From assembly GCA_041987545.1 (NCBI GenBank), contig JBHIWH010000006.1, positions 1-64,000 on the forward strand: a stretch of 64,000 nt of DNA, written 5' to 3'. The notes under the pieces were generated by a model, which saw nothing but the letters and a program-made list of their open reading frames with translations, searched no databases and had not been told where the DNA came from. Both the position numbers and the translations under genes were made by a program. This stretch comes from JAJRXR01 sp041987545 (GTDB lineage Bacteria > Planctomycetota > Phycisphaerae > Phycisphaerales > UBA1924). Shown here one piece after another: positions 59,031 through 64,000 of this stretch (position 1 is the first letter of the stretch; every line of letters begins with the position of its first letter).

Positions 59031-62000
59031 ATGGACATCCTCTCATTCGGTCTCGAGGACGCCTACCAGGGCCCGGGCGGCGACGGCACGCTGGAGAAGA
59101 ACCTGGCCGCGATCGCGCGGCAGGACCCGCGGCTGGCCGACACGATCCGCGCCACACCCCCCCGGGCGGACATCGAGTTCGTCGAGACCCCCGAGGGGCC
59201 CTCGGCCCGGATCGCGGGCGGGGCGCTGCTGGCAAGCGGGCGGGCGCCGGCGACAGAGGGCGAGCGGTTGGCGTCGAGCGTGGACGTGGCCGAGCACGGC
59301 GTGGTCTGCGTGCTCGGCTTCGGGCTCGGGTACCACGCCCGTGCGCTCGGCGAGCGGATGCGCAAGACCGGGGTGGTCCTGTGCTGCGAGCCCGACCTGG
59401 GCCTCCTCCGAGCAGTTCTCGAGCGGGTGGACCACTCGGCGTGGATCGAGTCCACGAACCTGGCCTTCCTCACCGATCCCGACGACGGTCCATCGATCTC
59501 GCGGGCGCTGTCCGGGGTGGAGGGGGTCATCGCGCTGGGGTTCACGTTCCTGACGCACCCGCCGAGCCGTGCGCGGCTGGGCGACGACGCCGACCGGTTC
59601 GTCCGGACCGTCACCGGCGCGCTCAAAGCGCTGCGGACCACGATCGTGACAACGCTCGTGCAGGGCGGGACGACGCTGCGGAACGCGGCGATGAACCTGG
59701 ACCACTACGCGGCGTGCGGCGGGATCGCCGAGCTTGCCGGCGCGTGCGAGGGAAGACCCGCCGTCGTGGTCGCGGCCGGCCCGTCGCTGGAGCGGACGAT
59801 CGACGCGCTGGCCCAGCCGGGCGTGCGCGACCGGGTTGTCATCGTCGCGGTGCAGACGGTGCTCAAGCCGCTGCTGGCCAGGGGCATCCGGCCGCACTAC
59901 GTCACGGCGCTGGATCACCACGAGATCTCGAGGCGGTTCTACGAGGGGCTGAGCGCCGAGGACGTGCGGGGCGTGACGCTCGTCGCCGAGCCCAAGGCGA
60001 ACCCGGCGATCCTGGACGCCTTCCCGGGCGTGATCCGCTGCCCGGCCGACGAGCTGCTCGACGAGATCCTGGGCGAGGGCCTCGCCCGCGACATGGGTCG
60101 TATCGAGCCGGGCGCCACGGTCGCGCACCTGGCCTACGAGCTGGCGCGGCATCTCGGGTGCGACCCGGTCATCCTGACAGGCCAGGACCTGGCGTTCACC
60201 GACGGGCAGTACTACAGCGCGGGCGCCGCGATCCACGGGGTGTGGGCGACCGAGCTCGGGCGGTTCCGCACGCTCGAGACGCTCGAGTGGGAGCGGATCG
60301 CGCGGATGAAGTCGCTCTTGCGGCGCGTGCCGGCGGTCGGCGGGGGCGAGGTGCTCACCGACGAGCAGATGTCGACGTACCTGGCGCAGTTCGAGGCGAT
60401 GTTCGCCCGGGACGTCGGCGCCGGGAGACGCGTGATCGACGCGACGGAGGGCGGGGCGCTCAAGCGCGGCGCGGAGACGCTGGGGCTGGCCGAGGCGCTG
60501 GCAACCCACGCGTCGGTCGCGTCCGGGTCGCCGCCCCCCCAGGACGACGGCGCTCCCGCGGGCGCCGATCGGCGCCGCGCGGCGATGATCGAGCGGCTCG
60601 AGCGTGAGCGTGCGGACGTCTGGCGTGTCGCCGAGGCCAGCCGCGCGGCGGCGGGCAAGCTCGGGCGGATGGCCGAGTCGCAGCACGACACGGCACTGGT
60701 CAACCGTCTCATCGGCGAAGTGAACGCGATCCGGGACGAGGTGCAGTCGCTCCGGCCCGCGTTCCGGCTCGTGCAGTTCGTCAACCAGGCGGGGGCGCTG
60801 AACCGGATCCGCGCCGACCGGGCCCTGGGGCTGGCGGGCGAGATCGACGCGATGGAGCGGCAGCGTCTGCAGATCGAGCGGGACCGCAAGAACGTCGAGT
60901 GGCTCGCCGAGGCGGCCGACAGCGTCGGGGCGACGCTGGACGCGGCGATCCGGGCGCACCGCGACGGCGGGGCCAAGCTCACGCGGGACCCCGCGCCCGC
61001 CGAGGAGGTCTCGGGCGGCTTGCCGCAGCGCCGGCGCGTGGCCGCGATGGTGCTCGTCGATCACGAGGTCGGCGGGCTCGGGCTCGCGCGACGCCTCGAC
61101 GAGCCGTTCCTGGGCGACGAGACGATCTTGCGGTCCACGGTCCGCCGCCTGCTGGCCGCCAGGGAGCTGGACGAGGTCGTGCTGCTCTCGACCGATCCGG
61201 CGCGGACGTCGAACAAACTCGGCGAGCTGGCGCGCGAGTCTCGCGTCGTCATCGAGGGATGCGACTCGGCCGTGGTGCGCGACCGGCTCCGGGCCGTCGG
61301 CGCCGCCCGCGTGTGGAGCCCCGAGAGCTGGCGGGGCGGCATCGGTGGCCTGATCGCGTCCGACGAGGCGTTCGAGCCGGTCAGCGCGAAGCGGGTCATG
61401 GAATCACGCGGCATCGACGCGGGGGTCTTCGTCGGCGCCGACTGGGCGCTGGTCGATCCGGCGCTGACGGGCGCCGTCGCCGAGCGGTATCGGTCGGCGC
61501 CCGAGTCGTGGCGCGTGGCGTTCACGCAGGCGCCCGCGGGGCTGTGCGGCGTGCTGCTCGACCGGCGCGCCGTGTCGTCGCTGGCCGAGGCCAGGGACTC
61601 CGCCGGCTCGCTGGCCACGATCGGCGCCCTGCTCGGGTACCTGCCGATCGCGCCGCAGGCGGACCCGATCGCCAAGGCGATGTGCGTGCAGATCCCGGTG
61701 TGTGTGCGCGACCTGTGCGTGCGGGCGATCCCGGACACGCCGACGGCATTGGGCGAGCTGCGGGCTCGTCTGACCCCGCTGGGCGCCGATGCCCAGACCG
61801 CGGGCGCCGAGCGGATCGCGGCGGCGCTGGCCGGGCTTGTCTCCACGCCGCCGACGGCGCCCCGGGACGTCACGCTCGAGCTGTGCACGGGGCGGCTGCT
61901 GGCCGGGCCCTGGGGCGCGTCCCGACGGGGCAGCGAGGCGCCGATCGAGCGCGAGGTCGCGCCGCTGCCGGCCGTGCACGCCCTGCTGGCCGAGCTCGCG

Positions 62001-62693
62001 GGCGCGAGGCCCGACGTCGTGCTCACGCTCGACGGGGCGGGCGATCCCCTGATGAGCCCGCGGGCGCTGGACGTCGTCCGGGCCGCCCGCGACGTGGGCA
62101 TCGCGGGCGTCCACGTCCGGACCGATCTCGTCAAGCCCGCGCTCGACGGCGACGCGGCGCTCGACGCCCTGCTCGACGCGGGCGCCGACGTCATCAGCGT
62201 CGACCTGCTCGCGACCACGCCCGAGACCTACCGGTCGCTCACCGGGTCCGACGCGTTCGAGCGTGTGGTCGAAGGAGTGCGACACCTGGTCGGGCGGCGC
62301 GACGGGGCAGGCGGGCCCGGCGGCATCCCGACGCCCTGGATCGTCCCCCGCATCACACGCTGCGACGCGAGCGTCGGCGAGGTCCAGGCCTTCCACGACA
62401 CGTGGATCATGACGAGCGGCGCCAGCGTCATCGACCCGCCCGGGCGCACGCCCGGCGCCCGCGTCCGGGCGCTGCCCGTGCCCGAGACCCGGCGCGCCTG
62501 GTGGGACCGGGAGCGGATCACGATACTGTCGGACGGCACGGTCGCGTCGCCCGCGTGGCTCGACGAGCCGATGCGGGTCGGCGCGGGGATCCCGATCGAG
62601 GAGATCCACCGGCGACTGTGGCGCGCGTCACGGGACGAGGGGTCGATCCTGGAGGCCAAGCCGTCGGCGCTGGCCAGGGGGAGGGCGGCGTGA
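59031..62693 (+). CDS. Maf/DUF115 motility accessory factor fused to nucleotidyltransferase-like and degenerate radical-SAM-like domains
   Basis: A 1220-residue protein. Residues about 60-500 match the MptE-like/DUF115 (Maf) family: GVVCVLGFGLGYHARAL, AVVVAAGPSLERTIDAL, VIVAVQTVLKPLLARGIRP, HYVTALDHHEISRRFYEG, PVILTGQDLAFTDGQ. Maf proteins attach nonulosonic acids to flagellin. A coiled helical linker (about 510-650) follows. Residues about 670-910 look like an SpsF-type cytidylyltransferase (MVLVDHEVGGLGLARRLDEP, LDEVVLLST). Residues about 930-1210 look like a radical SAM/SPASM barrel (VVLTLDGAGDPLMSP, GVHVRTDLVKPAL, ITILSDGTVASPAWLD), but the CxxxCxxC cluster site is missing. So it is probably a multi-domain glycosyltransferase or scaffold, the last domain being a pseudoenzyme. 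Its stop overlaps the next GTG (GTGA). Confidence 0.82.
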   Translation: MDILSFGLEDAYQGPGGDGTLEKNLAAIARQDPRLADTIRATPPRADIEFVETPEGPSARIAGGALLASGRAPATEGERLASSVDVAEHGVVCVLGFGLGYHARALGERMRKTGVVLCCEPDLGLLRAVLERVDHSAWIESTNLAFLTDPDDGPSISRALSGVEGVIALGFTFLTHPPSRARLGDDADRFVRTVTGALKALRTTIVTTLVQGGTTLRNAAMNLDHYAACGGIAELAGACEGRPAVVVAAGPSLERTIDALAQPGVRDRVVIVAVQTVLKPLLARGIRPHYVTALDHHEISRRFYEGLSAEDVRGVTLVAEPKANPAILDAFPGVIRCPADELLDEILGEGLARDMGRIEPGATVAHLAYELARHLGCDPVILTGQDLAFTDGQYYSAGAAIHGVWATELGRFRTLETLEWERIARMKSLLRRVPAVGGGEVLTDEQMSTYLAQFEAMFARDVGAGRRVIDATEGGALKRGAETLGLAEALATHASVASGSPPPQDDGAPAGADRRRAAMIERLERERADVWRVAEASRAAAGKLGRMAESQHDTALVNRLIGEVNAIRDEVQSLRPAFRLVQFVNQAGALNRIRADRALGLAGEIDAMERQRLQIERDRKNVEWLAEAADSVGATLDAAIRAHRDGGAKLTRDPAPAEEVSGGLPQRRRVAAMVLVDHEVGGLGLARRLDEPFLGDETILRSTVRRLLAARELDEVVLLSTDPARTSNKLGELARESRVVIEGCDSAVVRDRLRAVGAARVWSPESWRGGIGGLIASDEAFEPVSAKRVMESRGIDAGVFVGADWALVDPALTGAVAERYRSAPESWRVAFTQAPAGLCGVLLDRRAVSSLAEARDSAGSLATIGALLGYLPIAPQADPIAKAMCVQIPVCVRDLCVRAIPDTPTALGELRARLTPLGADAQTAGAERIAAALAGLVSTPPTAPRDVTLELCTGRLLAGPWGASRRGSEAPIEREVAPLPAVHALLAELAGARPDVVLTLDGAGDPLMSPRALDVVRAARDVGIAGVHVRTDLVKPALDGDAALDALLDAGADVISVDLLATTPETYRSLTGSDAFERVVEGVRHLVGRRDGAGGPGGIPTPWIVPRITRCDASVGEVQAFHDTWIMTSGASVIDPPGRTPGARVRALPVPETRRAWWDRERITILSDGTVASPAWLDEPMRVGAGIPIEEIHRRLWRASRDEGSILEAKPSALARGRAA

Positions 62694-63448
62694 GCGGGGC
62701 GATCGCGGTCATCCTCGCGCGCGCCGGCTCCAAGGGCCTCCCCGGCAAGAACGTCGCGCCCGTCGGCGGGCGCCCGTGCATCGCGTGGACGATCGACGCG
62801 GCCCGGGAGGCCGCCGATGTGTCGCGGGTCGTGGTCTCCAGCGACGATCGGCGCGCGCTGGAGATCGGGTCGGCCATGGGCGCCGAGGCGATCGACCGAC
62901 CGCCCGCGCTCGCCTCCGACGAGGCGACCATCGACGCCGCCGCCCGGCACGCGGTCGAGACCGCGGCGTGGACCGACGGCCCGGTCGTGATCCTGTACGC
63001 CAACGTCCCGGTCCGCCCCGAGGGGCTGATCGACCGGGCGCTGGCGCGCCTCGCCGAGGGCTTCGACAGCGTGCAGAGCTACGCGCCCGTCGGCAAGCAC
63101 CACCCGTGGTGGACGGCGAGGCTCGATGAGACGACCGGCGACGTGCGCGCGTGGGAGGGCGACGCCCTGAACCACGGCGTGTACCGGCGCCAGGACCTGC
63201 CGCCCGCCCGCGTGCCCGACGGCGGGGTGCTTGCCGTCATGCCCGAGGCCCTGGCGCTGCGGATCGAGGGCGTCGCGCCCGGGCCCCACGCGTTCTTGGG
63301 CGCTCGGCGGGGCGGGGTCGCGACGGGCGAGGGCGAGGTCGTGGACATCGACTCGCGGATCGACCAGTTCGTCGCCGACGCGCTGCTCCGCGAGCGGCAG
63401 GCGGCGCACGACCCGCACCGCTCCCGCGAGTGGCGGCGGACGGGCTAG
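62690..63448 (+). CDS. CMP-N-acylneuraminate/nonulosonic acid cytidylyltransferase
   Basis: A 252-residue NeuA/PseF/LegF-type enzyme. The nucleotide loop is ILARAGSKGLPGKNVAPVGGRP near the N-terminus. VVVSSDDRRALEIG, RPPALASDEATIDAAA and DIDSRIDQFVADAL complete the family pattern. It activates a nonulosonic acid with CTP to the CMP sugar. Which sugar (sialic, pseudaminic, legionaminic) cannot be decided from the sequence. GTG 62690 overlaps the stop of the Maf-like gene, and the synthase gene follows after 11 bases, so this is an operon. Confidence 0.9.
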   Translation: MSGAIAVILARAGSKGLPGKNVAPVGGRPCIAWTIDAAREAADVSRVVVSSDDRRALEIGSAMGAEAIDRPPALASDEATIDAAARHAVETAAWTDGPVVILYANVPVRPEGLIDRALARLAEGFDSVQSYAPVGKHHPWWTARLDETTGDVRAWEGDALNHGVYRRQDLPPARVPDGGVLAVMPEALALRIEGVAPGPHAFLGARRGGVATGEGEVVDIDSRIDQFVADALLRERQAAHDPHRSREWRRTG

Positions 63449-63451
63449 GCT
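63446..63451 (+). promoter_or_regulatory. -10-like hexamer TAGGCT 8 bases before synthase GTG
   Basis: TAGGCT includes the TAG stop of the preceding gene and ends 8 bases before the GTG at 63460. It may be an internal promoter; coincidence is possible because the stop codon supplies the first three bases. Confidence 0.3.
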
Positions 63452-63459
63452 GGGCCGGC

Positions 63460-64000
63460 GTGAAGATCGGCCAGCGCGAGATCGGGCCCGGGCATCCGCC
63501 GTACGTCATCGCCGAGATCGGCGTGAACCACGACGGACAGGTCTCCCGCGCGCTGGAGCTGACCGAGGCCGCGGTCGAGGCCGGCGCCGACGCCGTCAAG
63601 CTCCAGTACTTCGAGACCGACCGGCTGCTGAGCAAGGCCGCCAAGCTGGCGGCGTACCAGAAGGCCGCGGGCGAGACGGACCCGGTCGCGATGCTGCGGC
63701 GCCTGGAGCTGGGCCTCGACGAGATGGCGCGGGTCGTCGATCGCGCCCACGAACTGGGTATCCACGCGATCGTGACGGTGTTCAGCGTGGAGCTGGTTCA
63801 GCCCGCGAGTGGGCTGGCGTGGGACGCGTACAAGAGCGCGTCGCCGGACGTGATCAACAAGCCGCTGCTGGAGGCCCTGGCCGCGACGGGCAAGCCGTTG
63901 ATCGTGAGCACGGGGGCGAGCACGCTGGACGAGGTCGTGCGGGCGGTGGGGTGGCTGGAGGGGATCCTGGACCGGCTCGCGGTGCTGCAGTGTGTGAGCA
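63460..64000 (+). CDS. N-acetylneuraminate synthase-family protein (NeuB/PseI/LegI type), cut by window end
   Basis: The first 180 residues are present and the frame is open at base 64000. The NeuB barrel start is clear: YVIAEIGVNHDGQVSRALEL, AGADAVKLQYFETDRL, YQKAAGETDPVAMLRRLELG, SASPDVINKPLLEALA and KPLIVSTGASTLDEVVRAV. The enzyme condenses phosphoenolpyruvate with an N-acyl amino sugar to make a nonulosonic acid. It begins 11 bases after the cytidylyltransferase. GTG start. Confidence 0.9.
   Translation, partial: MKIGQREIGPGHPPYVIAEIGVNHDGQVSRALELTEAAVEAGADAVKLQYFETDRLLSKAAKLAAYQKAAGETDPVAMLRRLELGLDEMARVVDRAHELGIHAIVTVFSVELVQPASGLAWDAYKSASPDVINKPLLEALAATGKPLIVSTGASTLDEVVRAVGWLEGILDRLAVLQCVS

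Noticed and set aside
1..64000. tRNA, rRNA, CRISPR arrays, insertion sequences or prophage
   Set aside because: I looked for tRNA arms and CCA ends in the larger gaps, for regularly spaced repeats, and for transposase or phage proteins, and found none. A covariance-model scan would be needed to exclude a tRNA formally.

Overview
The window looks like chromosome from a very GC-rich planctomycete of the class Phycisphaerae (my inference). The reasons are almost exclusive G/C at third codon positions, secreted proteins ending in a Cys-bounded dockerin-like module (closing residues GC or GCP), short secreted proteins with PEP-CTERM-like tails, an ASPIC/UnbV protein with a classical dockerin tail, and PQQ-propeller proteins. 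I recall this mix from Phycisphaerales annotations but could not search. I see no rRNA, tRNA, insertion sequence, prophage or CRISPR array. Gene density is high and coding is on both strands.

Layout. 1-5.3 kb: three secreted proteins with the Cys-bounded tail; the first is fused in frame to a fragment of an unrelated GAF-GGDEF gene over the first ~200 bases, which looks like an assembly chimera. 5.6-10.1 kb: GT39-like glycosyltransferase and DSP-type phosphatase (minus strand) divergent from recR-rpoN. 10.2-15.7 kb: beta-lactamase-like lipoprotein, secreted amidohydrolase, ABC-2 type permease. 16-19 kb: two paralogous small PEP-CTERM-like proteins flanking an FG-GAP/ASPIC protein. 19.1-24.4 kb: clpC, a lipoprotein and holA. 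24.4-29.7 kb: SpoIIE-type phosphatase, FHA-GAF histidine kinase, sulfotransferase, dinB, RidA. 29.8-36.7 kb: SnoaL-like protein, pirin, a possible RMD1-like membrane protein, a small membrane protein overlapping a radical SAM gene, a second amidohydrolase, a hypothetical protein, purU. 36.8-43.1 kb: CHASE hybrid kinase, coiled-coil lipoprotein, sucD, and a protein joining an archaeal-AdkA-like domain to a deoxyribosyltransferase-like domain. 43.2-49.3 kb: two more Cys-bounded-tail proteins, a polytopic membrane protein, DUF4870 protein, lptB-like ABC ATPase, WHy-type lipoprotein, small membrane protein. 49.5-56.8 kb: very large TPR/PQQ protein, Nif3-like protein, ispE, ROK kinase. 56.8-64 kb: flgM, two envelope proteins, then a nonulosonic-acid (sialic-acid-like) operon: a very large Maf-like fusion, a CMP-sugar synthetase and a NeuB-type synthase cut by the window end. 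With flgM nearby this suggests flagellin glycosylation.

Two regulatory themes stand out. About a dozen genes have a TANNNT hexamer only 5-9 bases upstream of the start codon and no Shine-Dalgarno sequence, as expected of leaderless transcripts. Several neighbouring genes overlap as ATGA or GTGA (phosphatase/GT39, dinB/RidA, membrane protein/radical SAM, Maf/CMP-sugar synthetase), indicating translational coupling.
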